DNA of 64,000 nucleotides from Desulfoscipio sp. XC116 (GTDB taxonomy: Bacteria > Bacillota > Desulfotomaculia > Desulfotomaculales > Desulfallaceae), in the NCBI RefSeq assembly GCF_039851975.1, contig NZ_CP156660.1, forward strand, positions 2,795,035-2,859,034, in the 5' to 3' direction. Below the pieces are notes generated by a model, which had not been told where the DNA came from, did not search any database, and saw only the letters and a list, made by a program, of their open reading frames with translations. Positions 26,001 through 33,959 of the stretch are shown piece after piece; within the stretch, counting starts at the first letter, position 1, and each line of letters starts with the position of its first letter. The position numbers and the translations under genes were made by a program.

Positions 26001-28319
26001 GGCACGAATTGCCAGGGTGTGGACAGCTGTGATTGCAGCGTCGAGATTGGCGCTGTCGGCGACGGATATTTCCCCGGTGGAGCTGTTAATAGCGAAAACT
26101 CCGTCGTCATTGCCCGATTGGATGGAAAAGACAATGCTGCTGATGTCGCCGGTGACGGCGACGGTGTCCACCGCAGTGCCGTCGGCCGCCCCCTCGCTTA
26201 CTGTGAAGGACTGCCCGGCGGTGATTACCGGGGCCACGTCACTCACGTTGACCGTAACGCCCTGGTCGGAGGAGTTGGTTTCATCCGTAGCCTGGACAGT
26301 GAGGGTAAAGCTGGGGTCTGCCTCGTAGTCGATGGCGCCGGCATTGTTTACCGTAATCTCGGCGCCGGCGGCATCAATGGCAAAGGCGCCGCCGCTGTTG
26401 CCGCCGGTAATGGAAAAGGTCACCGAGTCGTTGTCGCCGGTGTTGGCGACGACGCCGACAACAGTGCCGTCGGGCGCCGTCTCACTTACCGTAAAGGACT
26501 GGCCGCCGGTAATTGCCGGGGCGGCATCCGCCACGCTGACGGCAATGGTCTGGTCGGCGGTGCTGTTGACGGCCCGGCCGTCGTCGGCGCGGACGGTCAA
26601 GGTGTAACTGGCAGCCGATTCATAATCAAGGCTTGCTTCCCCGGCGGCGGTGAGTTTGATTTCACCCGTTGAGCTGTCAATTGAAAAATAACTCCGGCCG
26701 GTGCCCCCGGTTATACGGTAGGTCAGGCCGGCGTCGGTAGCGCCGCCGTCCCCGTCGTGGGCCTGGACGTCGTGGAGCACGGTGTCATTAGCCAGAGCGG
26801 TTTCAGCTATGCTGAAGCCCGCAGCCGAGGTAAACGCCGGCGGCAGGTTGACGGCATGGGGATTGGCGATGGTGAAGGACGCCAGCCCCAGGTTATATAC
26901 ATCGCCGCCGCCGGAACTCTGAATTTGAACCTCAAAGGAATTAAGCTGGGTCATGCCGGCCAGGTCTACGGCGTTGAATTCCCCCTCACTGCTGCCGGTT
27001 ACATTAGCTGTGACAGTGTCCCCACCGGCCCGGTATCCTTTTACTGTGACGGTATAATTACCACTGCCGACAAAATCGAAGGTCATGCCCGCCAGATCGA
27101 ACATGCCGCCCGCAAACTGCTCGGCGGCGCTGACGGTCAGGGATGCCGGGCCGGTGCCCCCGCCTTCGATCCAGACAGTAGACAGGTCACCGGACAAGGT
27201 TACGCTACCGTTGGCAGTAATGGCAAAATAATTATTAAGATGGTCCACCCAGTCCGGATAACTCAAGTTCTGGGTAAGGTCTACCGGGCTCTCCACCCCG
27301 GACTCCGCCTGGCCGGACACCGCGATCCTGGCCGTAGCCGGCGCGCTGGTGCCGCCGTCGCCGTCGTTGACGGTAATTGAGATGGTGCGGTAGCTGGCGG
27401 GTTCATTGGAGGTATTCTGGTAAGCCAGGGCGCGCAACAGCTCTGTAACCTGTGCCGGTGTGGCGTTTGCACTAAGGTCGATAATCAAAGCAGCGCCATT
27501 GTTTCCGCCACTGACAGTGCCGATTTGGGTTCCAGAGTAACTAACGGCACTCCCGGATACGGAGATGTTGCCGATATTGTCCACAACCAGTTGATCCTCC
27601 GCCAGCCCGGTGGCGGTGTAGGAGACCGTAACCTGCCCGCTGTTGAAGTCGTCCGAGTCGCTATCGGTTACCGCGACATCCGGATCAATCTGCCGGGGCG
27701 CGGCGTTGACCGTGTTCTCCTGGAAAATGATTTTTTCGCCTAGGCCGGCAATGTCCGGCGCATGGTTTCCCACATATTCATGGGGATTGGCAATGGTAAA
27801 GGAATCCAACCCCACATAATCCACGCCGTTGAAGCCGGAGACCCGTTGAATTTGCACGTCAAATGCAGTCAACTCGGTCATTCCGCCCAGGTTTATAGCA
27901 TTAAACTCCGCCGTGCCACCGCCGGATACACTGGCCATAACCGTGCCCCCGTCGGCTTTATGTCCTATGACTGCAATAGTAAAGGTACTCCCGGGTTCGT
28001 ACAAATCAAATACAATTTCAGTCAGATCGAATGCGCCGCCTGCGAATTGTTCATCGGCGCTAATAGTAAAAGAGAATGGTCCGGCAGCCCCATCGCTACC
28101 GCTTAACCAGATAGATACTGGATCCCCATTAAATGTCAGGCCATCGTTGGCGGTAATTGTAAAGCCGTTATTATTCTCGCTTACCCAATCCAAATTCAGA
28201 TCCTGATTTAGCGCCGGGGTTGCAAAGCTTGCCTCCGCCACGAACGTTTTATCAAAGGCAACTGTAATCATGACTATCAGCATAAAAAAAATAAGAGAAC
28301 TCTTCAATCTATACCTCAT
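23088..28319 (-). CDS. Very large secreted multi-domain surface protein
   Basis: About 1743 residues from MRYRLKSSLIFFMLI (ATG at 28319 with AAGGGGTG upstream). A signal peptide ends near VAEASFA. Then come repeated beta-sandwich units: a domain with HEYVGNHAPDI, cadherin-type repeats (DYESAASYTLTVRADDG, DYEADPSFTLTVQATDE), an invasin-like block (VTVDETARPADNTT), three Calx-beta-like repeats (VDPADDSAVEGGTAQYAVAL, ITDNDSP spaced regularly), a cadherin-like beta-sandwich (LSGLVLSGGTLVPAFDSAT), a ZU5-like strand set (VSVEIPAGALPDDATVSI), and a C-terminal pair of copper-amine-oxidase-N-like wall-binding motifs (RRVLVPIRFVSEALGAGVKW, IFVPLRFVSETLGA). It is likely cell-surface adhesion machinery. 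Its composition is clearly more GC-rich than the sugar-acid genes on either side, as expected of transferred DNA. Confidence 0.85.
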   Translation of the reverse strand: MRYRLKSSLIFFMLIVMITVAFDKTFVAEASFATPALNQDLNLDWVSENNNGFTITANDGLTFNGDPVSIWLSGSDGAAGPFSFTISADEQFAGGAFDLTEIVFDLYEPGSTFTIAVIGHKADGGTVMASVSGGGTAEFNAINLGGMTELTAFDVQIQRVSGFNGVDYVGLDSFTIANPHEYVGNHAPDIAGLGEKIIFQENTVNAAPRQIDPDVAVTDSDSDDFNSGQVTVSYTATGLAEDQLVVDNIGNISVSGSAVSYSGTQIGTVSGGNNGAALIIDLSANATPAQVTELLRALAYQNTSNEPASYRTISITVNDGDGGTSAPATARIAVSGQAESGVESPVDLTQNLSYPDWVDHLNNYFAITANGSVTLSGDLSTVWIEGGGTGPASLTVSAAEQFAGGMFDLAGMTFDFVGSGNYTVTVKGYRAGGDTVTANVTGSSEGEFNAVDLAGMTQLNSFEVQIQSSGGGDVYNLGLASFTIANPHAVNLPPAFTSAAGFSIAETALANDTVLHDVQAHDGDGGATDAGLTYRITGGTGRSYFSIDSSTGEIKLTAAGEASLDYESAASYTLTVRADDGRAVNSTADQTIAVSVADAAPAITGGQSFTVSETAPDGTVVGVVANTGDNDSVTFSITGGNSGGAFAIDAAGAEITVNNAGAIDYEADPSFTLTVQATDETNSSDQGVTVNVSDVAPVITAGQSFTVSEGAADGTAVDTVAVTGDISSIVFSIQSGNDDGVFAINSSTGEISVADSANLDAAITAVHTLAIRASDANHSDEMVTVLVRAADGSGTMTVTPDAVAAGQTGITLTFTYTAAAGGLENGAVSIDVPDGWSPPGTISTGAGYTTASAGTVGVSGRSITVTGLTLAGSDSIAITYGDKSGGGPGITAATTAGVSTWPTRSGATSAGSLAGLSISPQVTIEPGGADPDQSSVTVDETARPADNTTIATITVTLRDAHGNPVIGHTAALDQGAGSSTIEPAGAVTDAAGQAVFTVKSSRAESVTYQAKDTTPEPDVTVIQTVQVTFEPGVTVDPADDSAVEGGTAQYAVALLSRPTADVAISVTPDTQLSADKDSLIFNSANYNTPQTVTVTAIDNHILDGNRTGAITHDAVSADPAYGGITVPGFLMDITDNDSPDIIVSKSGPLQITEGGPSDSYTLTLATQPADSVTVYVYGGGQVAVDPQVLEFTTGNWNVPLGIDITAVDDDVAEGPHAATVTHSVYSADPDYGGFNIPDLDVDITDNDSPGISINQSGAAVVTEGAGDYTYTMVLTTRPCSDVEISISGGSQLGVDPGEHTFTPGNWDSPKTVRVWALDDDVSEGDHSGSVSHSVYSADPGYDNYDISAITVSIIDNDASANACLSGLVLSGGTLVPAFDSATTNYSLSVAHSVGSVSVTPTPADSNATVTVNGTPVAGGHVSPSISLNVGANPIIAVVTAQDGITTKTYTITVNRAAASGGGGSSDKNKPLRNDGTSKNIKADAGGKVSLGNVSVEIPAGALPDDATVSIRKLSRSEANKVVLGGLRVKMAGDVYEITTTGERWFGDNYITIKLAYDPDRVAEGEFPAVHYYDQILERWVKLETQLMQENGQWFAVAGVNHLTRFAVFSTAKEPPAEQEVITLTIGQVRAGVNGSPFTLDAPPYVDHQSRRVLVPIRFVSEALGAGVKWDSTLRQVTIEDGGRVIVLTMGSPEVLVDGAARAMDCVPGTQPPGRIFVPLRFVSETLGAQVDYDDAAKQITLLR

Positions 28320-28323
28320 TTTT

Positions 28324-28766
28324 TCACCCCTTGTCAATTGGCCCGGTTCCCGGCAGCCACTGCATCTCGCAATAGACTCCATTGTCCTCCGTCACCCGGA
28401 AACCCAGCCCTTCATAAAGCGATCGGGCAGGCCGGTTATACCACGCCGCCTGGAAACGTACCGGCCTGCCCGCCGTGGCAACCTCCCGCAAAATTTTTTC
28501 AATCAAGCGCCTTCCGATCGCCCTGCCCCAGTATTCGGGGGCCAGGGCGATAACCAAAATACGCCGCTCCTTCTCCCCGCGGTGGAGGTACAACCTCCCC
28601 ACCGGATTTCCGACCCGGAGAATAATGCTGTACCGGGCAGCCGGATAATCCTTTCTAAGCAGTTCCCGTTCACACCGGAACTGCTGCCGCTCTCCATCTC
28701 CATAAACAACCTGTAATCATTAAGGGGCATAACCGCCTTGATATAGTAATCCGCGCGATTATCCAT
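28324..28766 (-). pseudogene. GNAT acetyltransferase remnant joined out of frame to a DUF2442-like start
   Basis: From ATG 28766 (AAGGAGG upstream) the frame reads MDNRADYYIKAVMPLNDY and LFMEMESG, which resembles the beginning of DUF2442 proteins. Near 28690 a different frame takes over and encodes a GNAT domain: ERELLRKDYPAARYSIIL, VGRLYLHRGEK, ALAPEYWGRAIGRRL (acetyl-CoA loop) and NRPARSLYEGLGFRV. The GNAT part lacks its own start. Either one gene suffered a frameshift, or two neighbouring genes of a phage-tail-collar type cluster were fused by deletion. It follows the surface-protein gene start by only a few nucleotides, on the same strand. Confidence 0.6.
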
Positions 28767-28846
28767 CCGTGCGCCTCCTTTCCGTGCCTGACACTTGATA
28801 GACGGTTTTCTTGCAACCATTGTAAAGCATGGTTTTGAATTGCGCC

Positions 28847-28867
28847 CCGTCCGAATGGACGGTTTTT
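28847..28867 (+). terminator. Short terminator-like hairpin
   Basis: CCGTCC (28847-28852), loop GAAT, GGACGG (28857-28862), then TTTTTAT. It has a perfect plus-strand terminator shape, but no plus-strand gene ends here, so it may be a relic. Confidence 0.4.
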
Positions 28868-28982
28868 ATAAAAGTACATAAAAAAACCATCCTACAAATT
28901 ATGTAAGACGGACTCTTATTTCACACATCATCCAAATGGGATAGCACCTGACAAGAATTTATCCGCCCACACCGCCGCCCCT

Positions 28983-31463
28983 TTAGAGTGGTTTGAGCCT
29001 TTCCGCCAGCTTCGCGCGGCGGTCCACATCCAGCTTTTGAAATATTGTACGCAGGTGAAAACGCACAGTATTTTCCTTAATCGACAGTTTTTCCGCAATC
29101 TCACCGTTGCGCAACCCTTGGGCCGCAAGCAACGCCACCTCCCGCTCCCGTGCGGTGAGTTTCCCCGGCAGCTCCGCCGGGAGCAGATCCTGATACAGCT
29201 TCGTCCAGCCCATTGCAAAACGTTCTTTCGTTGCCTGAAATTTTTCAAAAAGTGCCGGATATTCCCGCTCAACCACTTCATCGGTCAATCCTTTGGTTAA
29301 CCATGAAAAGGACGCAAAGGGGGAAATCAGTCCGTCGGGCAATGCAGCTTGCGCGGCACGCCGGACAAATGCCGAAGCCTGCCCGGATTCTCCCATTTGC
29401 ATGTAGCCGGCGGCCAAGGTAAGAGATAAAAGCATAGTCAGAACAGGGCCGTTTCTAAGGCCGTCCGCATGTCTGGCCCCGGCAAGTCCGATGAGTCGCG
29501 CGAATTCTCCCTGATGCAGCAAATAGACCGCGTGTACGAACAGGGCCGGGGGAACCATGGCGGGCAGCAGCCTTGATGACGAAAAATCTCCGTTCTTGAG
29601 CCAATCGGCAATGCCTGTAAGCTGCTGCAGCTCAGTGAGCAGCATACCGCGCATAATATCCAGGGCGGCCCGGACGACGAAGGAGTTCTGCGCGGGGTAG
29701 GAGGCGGCCCGCTCCATTGAGCTGATGGCGCGCTGCCAGCTTGCCGTGTCCGCCCTGTGCAGGGCAATTTGCGCCAGTTGCAGCGACGCTCCCAATTGGA
29801 CGATGCTTTGCTGCTTACTTTCGGCAAGGAAAGCCGCCTTGTAAGCAAGGATCTCCGCCTCGTTCAAATTCCCCCTGTGATAAGCAAGCTCCGCACGGTA
29901 CAGCACGTCCGCGCCGCTGCCGTGGCCATTGGTCAGCCTGGCGTACAAGGCTACGTATTCCTCCAATGCGTCGGCCTTCCGATCGGCTTCGCCCGGCGTG
30001 ATATGATAGTCGGCCAGCGGACCGCAGTTGCCGAAGCACCAGGGCGCGGCGGGCAGGATCACCCGCGAGCAGGTCCCCTTGAAAAGGGAAGCAGCCTCCC
30101 GAAGGACAGCGGTTATTTCGTCCAGGCGGGGATGGCTTTTAAAAGAGTAAAGCAGCATCCATTCGCCAAGCAAGCCGTCCGCGTCGTTTTCAGTGCCAAG
30201 CGTGCTGCGCAGTTCTTCCATCAGTACGTCAAACTCCGCGCTCATTCCGGCCGTCAATAGCGCCCACGCAACGCACAGCATGGAAAGAGGGTATTTCCTT
30301 TTGATTTCAGCCGGGCAATGCTGCGCAATATCCAGCGCCAGCGCAGAAAAAGGTGTGCCCCCGATTTGCTCTAAAATCAAATGGGAAAGGTCGAGAGCAA
30401 GCATCCGCTCATAGTCCCTGAGCCGCCAATAAAAGCCCAGCGCCTCCGGGGTCATGCCGTCATCCCGGCATAGATCGCCTGCCCGCAGCAAGCATTCACG
30501 TTCGAACGACTCGCCCCGCTCATGGCATTTTTGCGCCACCAAACTATGCAGGATACTGTGCAGTTCATACCGCCGCCCAGCCGGCTCGCAGCGGATAAAG
30601 GGGATTTCCAGCGCGTCCAAGGCGTAATCGGGTAAAACCTCGCAGTCAAGAAGCACGCACATTTGCCGCATGGTGGCTGTTTCAAGGGGTGAAAGACGCA
30701 GTAAAAAGTCCTGCTGCCCGGGCGTCAGCTTGTCCCACACCAAATGCTCCATCAGAGTCAGAATGTCCTGCGTAACAGAAAAAGATCCCTTTTCCCGGAA
30801 AGCGCGAAGCTGTAAATAGACCGCGATGATCCAGCCGCCGGTATAGGACGCGACGTCCTCCGCAGCCTCCGGAGTAATGTTCACGCCGGCAAGGGAATAA
30901 TAGCGCCGGATATCCCCGGCATGCAGCCGTAGATCGGCGGCGGTGACGTGCAAAAATCCGTAGCCCAAAATAGCGGAGAACACATTCCGTTTGAGCATAT
31001 GCGTCAAAAGGATGACGTGCAGCCTTTTGACGCCGTGTTCAATCAGCGCGGTGAAAAAGGAGGGCGGCAAAGCGTTATGCAGGTATTGAAAGTTATCAAT
31101 TACAAGATAAGTCTCATGATGGCACCGGATGGAACGCAATGCGTCGCAGGCTTCACCAATGGTAACGGGACCCGGAAAGCCGATTTTCAAAAGACGCTGT
31201 CCCACGTGGCCGTCTATCTTATCGATCTCCCGGGAAAAACGCCGGAAGCAGGCGGCAGGCAACTCGTCCGTGGCGGTAAACGAATGAACGGGGATATTTC
31301 GCGGCAACACATTCTCCAGGTAATCCCGTATTGCCGTCGTTTTGCCATAACCGGGAGGGGCCTCTACAATCGTGGTGGGCACAGCTCGCAGGCCAGCCAG
31401 CTTCTTGAGCAGCCGGTCTGAATAATAATGCGGTTCACTTTGAAGCTGCTCCTTTTTCCCCAT
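28983..31463 (-). CDS. MalT-like ATP-dependent LuxR-family regulator (LAL)
   Basis: About 826 residues. The N-terminal STAND ATPase has Walker A APPGYGKTTA (about 37-46), LVIDNFQYLHNALP as Walker B, and GGWIIAVYLQL as the sensor region. A long helical repeat domain (residues 330-740, TPR-like) would bind the inducer. The C-terminus is a LuxR helix-turn-helix: LTAREREVALLAAQGLRNGE, IAEKLSIKENTVRFHL, IFQKLDV. I chose the ATG at 31463, with AAAGGAGG 7 nt upstream. Such proteins oligomerise on ATP plus ligand and activate transcription. Its target may be the adjacent surface-protein gene. A 13-bp dyad GGAACGCCGTTCC at 31510 lies in its promoter region. Confidence 0.9.
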   Translation of the reverse strand: MGKKEQLQSEPHYYSDRLLKKLAGLRAVPTTIVEAPPGYGKTTAIRDYLENVLPRNIPVHSFTATDELPAACFRRFSREIDKIDGHVGQRLLKIGFPGPVTIGEACDALRSIRCHHETYLVIDNFQYLHNALPPSFFTALIEHGVKRLHVILLTHMLKRNVFSAILGYGFLHVTAADLRLHAGDIRRYYSLAGVNITPEAAEDVASYTGGWIIAVYLQLRAFREKGSFSVTQDILTLMEHLVWDKLTPGQQDFLLRLSPLETATMRQMCVLLDCEVLPDYALDALEIPFIRCEPAGRRYELHSILHSLVAQKCHERGESFERECLLRAGDLCRDDGMTPEALGFYWRLRDYERMLALDLSHLILEQIGGTPFSALALDIAQHCPAEIKRKYPLSMLCVAWALLTAGMSAEFDVLMEELRSTLGTENDADGLLGEWMLLYSFKSHPRLDEITAVLREAASLFKGTCSRVILPAAPWCFGNCGPLADYHITPGEADRKADALEEYVALYARLTNGHGSGADVLYRAELAYHRGNLNEAEILAYKAAFLAESKQQSIVQLGASLQLAQIALHRADTASWQRAISSMERAASYPAQNSFVVRAALDIMRGMLLTELQQLTGIADWLKNGDFSSSRLLPAMVPPALFVHAVYLLHQGEFARLIGLAGARHADGLRNGPVLTMLLSLTLAAGYMQMGESGQASAFVRRAAQAALPDGLISPFASFSWLTKGLTDEVVEREYPALFEKFQATKERFAMGWTKLYQDLLPAELPGKLTAREREVALLAAQGLRNGEIAEKLSIKENTVRFHLRTIFQKLDVDRRAKLAERLKPL

Positions 31464-31535
31464 CCGACCGCCTCCTTTAAGCACATCTTTTGTTTTTATT
31501 CAATGTATTGGAACGCCGTTCCTTCTCAAAAAAGC

Positions 31536-31566
31536 AAAAGCCCCTGGTTTAACCCAAAGGCTTTTT
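31536..31566 (-). terminator. Terminator of a lost rRNA operon
   Basis: On the minus strand AAAGCC-TT-TGG pairs with CCA-GG-GGCTTTT around GTTAAA, followed by GCTTTTTT. It directly follows a 5S rRNA 3' end, the usual place for an rrn operon terminator. Confidence 0.65.
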
Positions 31567-31576
31567 AAAGATATCT

Positions 31577-31598
31577 GCAACGGCGACCTACTCTCCCG
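31577..31598 (-). rRNA. 3' tail fragment of 5S rRNA
   Basis: The minus strand reads CGGGAGAGTAGGTCGCCGTTGC, which matches the 3' stem of Firmicutes 5S rRNA (CGGGAGAGTAGGTCGCCGCC-type). Only about 22 nt remain; the rest is replaced by REP sequence at 31600. With the terminator that follows, this is the scar of a former rRNA operon end. Confidence 0.7.
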
Positions 31599-31600
31599 TA

Positions 31601-31684
31601 AGTCAAGGGACGGTTCTCTGACTCATCACCTGACCCTTTGAACAATATTCATCAGGAATGAGTCGGAGAACCGTCCCCCGACTC
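31601..31684. repeat. Two REP-like palindromes plus a transposase 3'-end scrap
   Basis: AGTCAAGGGACGG...TGACT (31601-31623) is one palindrome. The next 30 nt repeat the end of the RAYT gene seen at 22198-22222. GAGTCGG (31660-31666) and CCGACTC (31678-31684) form a second stem. Compared with the copy at 22.17 kb both sides of the stem changed (A to G, T to C), keeping pairing. Confidence 0.75.
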
Positions 31685-31702
31685 TCGACTCTCTTAATCC
31701 TG

Positions 31703-31786
31703 ATCCTGCGCATTTTTATTATGGTGTTCATATAATAGAAGGGGTGGGAATATTGAATATACAAGTAAGGTTGTGAGAAATAATGA
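31703..31786 (+). repeat. Duplicated ptmE leader fused to the ancestral end of neuD
   Basis: 31703-31761 repeats the ptmE leader (57 of 59 bases identical to 20302-20360). It is followed at once by CAAGTAAGGTTGTGAGAAAT, which encodes KVVRNNE and a stop overlapping the neuB ATG as ATGA. This is the native 3' end of neuD. The segment is therefore a ptmE-to-neuD copy with its middle deleted. Confidence 0.8.
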
Positions 31787-32781
31787 GTGACATTTTTATA
31801 ATAGCCGAGGCCGGAGTCAACCATAACGGGGATATAAAGCTGGCTAAGAAATTAGTTGACGCCGCAAAAAGCGCAGGTGCGGACGCGGTCAAATTCCAAA
31901 CCTTTAAAACGGAAAGTCTTGTTTCAAAAGCCGCGCCAAAAGCAGAGTATCAAAAGCAAAATACTATGACTGATGGAAATCAACTGGAAATGCTTAAGAA
32001 GCTGGAGCTGTCTTATAACTATTTTAAGGAACTTAAAGAGTATTGTACGGAAAAGGGAATATTATTTCTTTCCACGGCATTTGACTTTGACAGCATAGAA
32101 TGCTTAGAAAGTCTTGAAATGCCTGTATATAAAGTGCCGTCAGGAGAGATAACCAACCTGCCGTACCTGATGAAAATCGCCGGCACCGGCAAGCCGGTGA
32201 TAATTTCAACCGGGATGAGCGATTTGGATGAGGTGGGATCGGCAATAAAGGTGCTCCGGGATAACGGCGCGGGAACGATGACTCTGCTGCACTGTAATAC
32301 GCAGTACCCCACTCCTTTTGAGGATGCCAACCTCATGGCGATGCTTACTTTGCGGGAACGGTTTGGCGTGGCGGTCGGTTATTCGGATCATACCTTGGGG
32401 ATTGAAGCGCCCATTGCTGCTGTGGCGTTAGGAGCAACAGTGATTGAAAAACACTTTACGCTTGATAAAAGTCTGGAGGGACCGGATCACAAAGCGAGTC
32501 TTGATCCGCAGGAGCTCAAAGCCATGGTGACGTCTATCAGAAATATTGAAGTTGCTTTAGGGGATGGCATAAAACAGCCATCGGCATCCGAGATAATGAA
32601 TAAAGCAGCAGCCCGGAAAAGTATTGTCGCCGGTCGGAATATAGCTAAAGGCGAAATCTTTACTGAAGATAATTTAGCGATCAAGCGTCCCGGTAATGGA
32701 ATTTCCCCTATGAAATGGTTTGAGGTACTCGGAATGAGTGCGGCGCGTGATTTCTGTGAGGATGAGCTTATAGATTTATGA
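31783..32781 (+). CDS. neuB: N-acetylneuraminate/legionaminate synthase, NeuB/LegI-like
   Basis: A 332-residue NeuB-family enzyme that condenses a hexose (for LegI 2,4-diacetamido-2,4,6-trideoxymannose) with phosphoenolpyruvate to give a nine-carbon acid. Motifs: IAEAGVNHNGD at the start, VKFQTFKTESL, VYKVPSGEITNLPYL, TLLHCNTQYPTP, GYSDHTLGIE, and a C-terminal SAF domain (RKSIVAGRNIAKGEIFTEDN). The ATG overlaps the end of the neuD remnant and neuC overlaps its stop by 4 nt (ATGA), showing tight coupling. It is separated by 9.6 kb from legB, legC, ptmE and neuD, which should make its substrate. Confidence 0.92.
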   Translation: MSDIFIIAEAGVNHNGDIKLAKKLVDAAKSAGADAVKFQTFKTESLVSKAAPKAEYQKQNTMTDGNQLEMLKKLELSYNYFKELKEYCTEKGILFLSTAFDFDSIECLESLEMPVYKVPSGEITNLPYLMKIAGTGKPVIISTGMSDLDEVGSAIKVLRDNGAGTMTLLHCNTQYPTPFEDANLMAMLTLRERFGVAVGYSDHTLGIEAPIAAVALGATVIEKHFTLDKSLEGPDHKASLDPQELKAMVTSIRNIEVALGDGIKQPSASEIMNKAAARKSIVAGRNIAKGEIFTEDNLAIKRPGNGISPMKWFEVLGMSAARDFCEDELIDL

Positions 32782-33959
32782 AAAAATCAATCATTATAGT
32801 GACAGGTTCCCGCGCTGATTATGGTCTTTTAAGCCCTGTTATAAAAAAACTTCTGGCTGATGATAGTTTTGAGTTAAAAATTGCGGCAACGGGGACGCAC
32901 TTGTCCGAGGACTTCGGATTGACTTTACAAGAAATAGAAGCGGATGGCATCTCAATAGACGTCGGAATTGATGTTTTGCAGGATGATGATTCAAATAAGG
33001 CAATGTCCAAGGCCATCGGGACCGGAGTTATTTGTTTTGCAGAGTATTTTGAAAAAACCCGGCCTGATATGGCCGTCGTGCTGGGGGATCGATTTGAGAT
33101 ATTCGCTGCCGCCACAGCAGCCGCGGTTGCTTGCATACCGATTGCCCATATTCATGGCGGTGAAACCACGGAAGGGGCGGTTGACGAGTTTCTTCGCCAC
33201 TCAATTACAAAAATGAGTTATCTGCATTTTACTTCTACTGAGCAATACAGACAGCGGGTTATAAATATGGGTGAAGCACCGGACCGGGTTTTTAATGTCG
33301 GCGCCATAGGTGTGGAAAACATTTTGAGTATGTCTTTTATGGCCAAAGATGAGCTGTCGCGAAGCATAGACTTTGATTTGCATATTCCATACGCTCTTGT
33401 AACCTTTCATCCGGTAACATTGGAGAAAAACACGACGATAAGGCAAATTGAAGAACTTTTATCGGCTCTGGATGAGACGAACGGGCTCCGTTATATCTTT
33501 ACAAAAGCCAATGCCGATGCAAACGGCCGGGGAATAAATAAAAAAATAGATGCCTATTGCCAGAACAAAGACAATGCGATTGCCTTAACATCAATGGGCG
33601 TTTTGCGTTACCTCTCCGCGATGAAATACTGTGAGTTTGTCATCGGCAATTCCTCCAGCGGCATTATTGAAGCCCCGAGCTTTAAAAAACCCACGATCAA
33701 TATTGGAGACAGACAAAAAGGCAGGATTTGTGCAAAATCAGTCATATCCTGCCGGCCGGAAAAGCACGCTATTATGGGGAGTATCAATAAGGCAAGATCA
33801 CAGCAGTTTCTAAACGAAATAGCTAATCAGGCCAACCCCTATGGCGATGGGAAAACATCCGCAAAAATAGCGGCGGTAATCAAGGATTTTCTGGATAACG
33901 GCAAGATAAACCTAAAGAAGAGTTTTTATGATGCGAGGGGATATGACAATGCTCTGTGA
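32778..33959 (+). CDS. neuC: UDP-GlcNAc 2-epimerase (hydrolysing), NeuC/LegG-like
   Basis: A 393-residue epimerase of the GT-B-fold WecB/NeuC family that releases the nucleotide while inverting C2. Seen: VTGSRADYGLLSPVIKKL at the start, GDRFEIFAAATAAAVACIPI, AHIHGGETTEGAVDE (catalytic Glu/Asp region), GNSSSGIIEAPSFKKPTINI (sugar-nucleotide binding) and GDRQKGR. In the LegG role it converts the acetylated LegC/NeuD product to the free manno sugar used by NeuB. It overlaps neuB by 4 nt and neuA by 11 nt or more. Confidence 0.92.
   Translation: MKKSIIIVTGSRADYGLLSPVIKKLLADDSFELKIAATGTHLSEDFGLTLQEIEADGISIDVGIDVLQDDDSNKAMSKAIGTGVICFAEYFEKTRPDMAVVLGDRFEIFAAATAAAVACIPIAHIHGGETTEGAVDEFLRHSITKMSYLHFTSTEQYRQRVINMGEAPDRVFNVGAIGVENILSMSFMAKDELSRSIDFDLHIPYALVTFHPVTLEKNTTIRQIEELLSALDETNGLRYIFTKANADANGRGINKKIDAYCQNKDNAIALTSMGVLRYLSAMKYCEFVIGNSSSGIIEAPSFKKPTINIGDRQKGRICAKSVISCRPEKHAIMGSINKARSQQFLNEIANQANPYGDGKTSAKIAAVIKDFLDNGKINLKKSFYDARGYDNAL

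Noticed and set aside
24060-26672. Long plus-strand ORFs (365 and 499 codons) opposite the giant surface protein
   Set aside because: They are Gly/Arg/Ala-rich shadows of a GC-rich repetitive gene. The minus frame has a signal peptide and recognisable domains.
29037-31421. Several plus-strand ORFs opposite the MalT-like gene
   Set aside because: Antisense shadows without ribosome sites or motifs.
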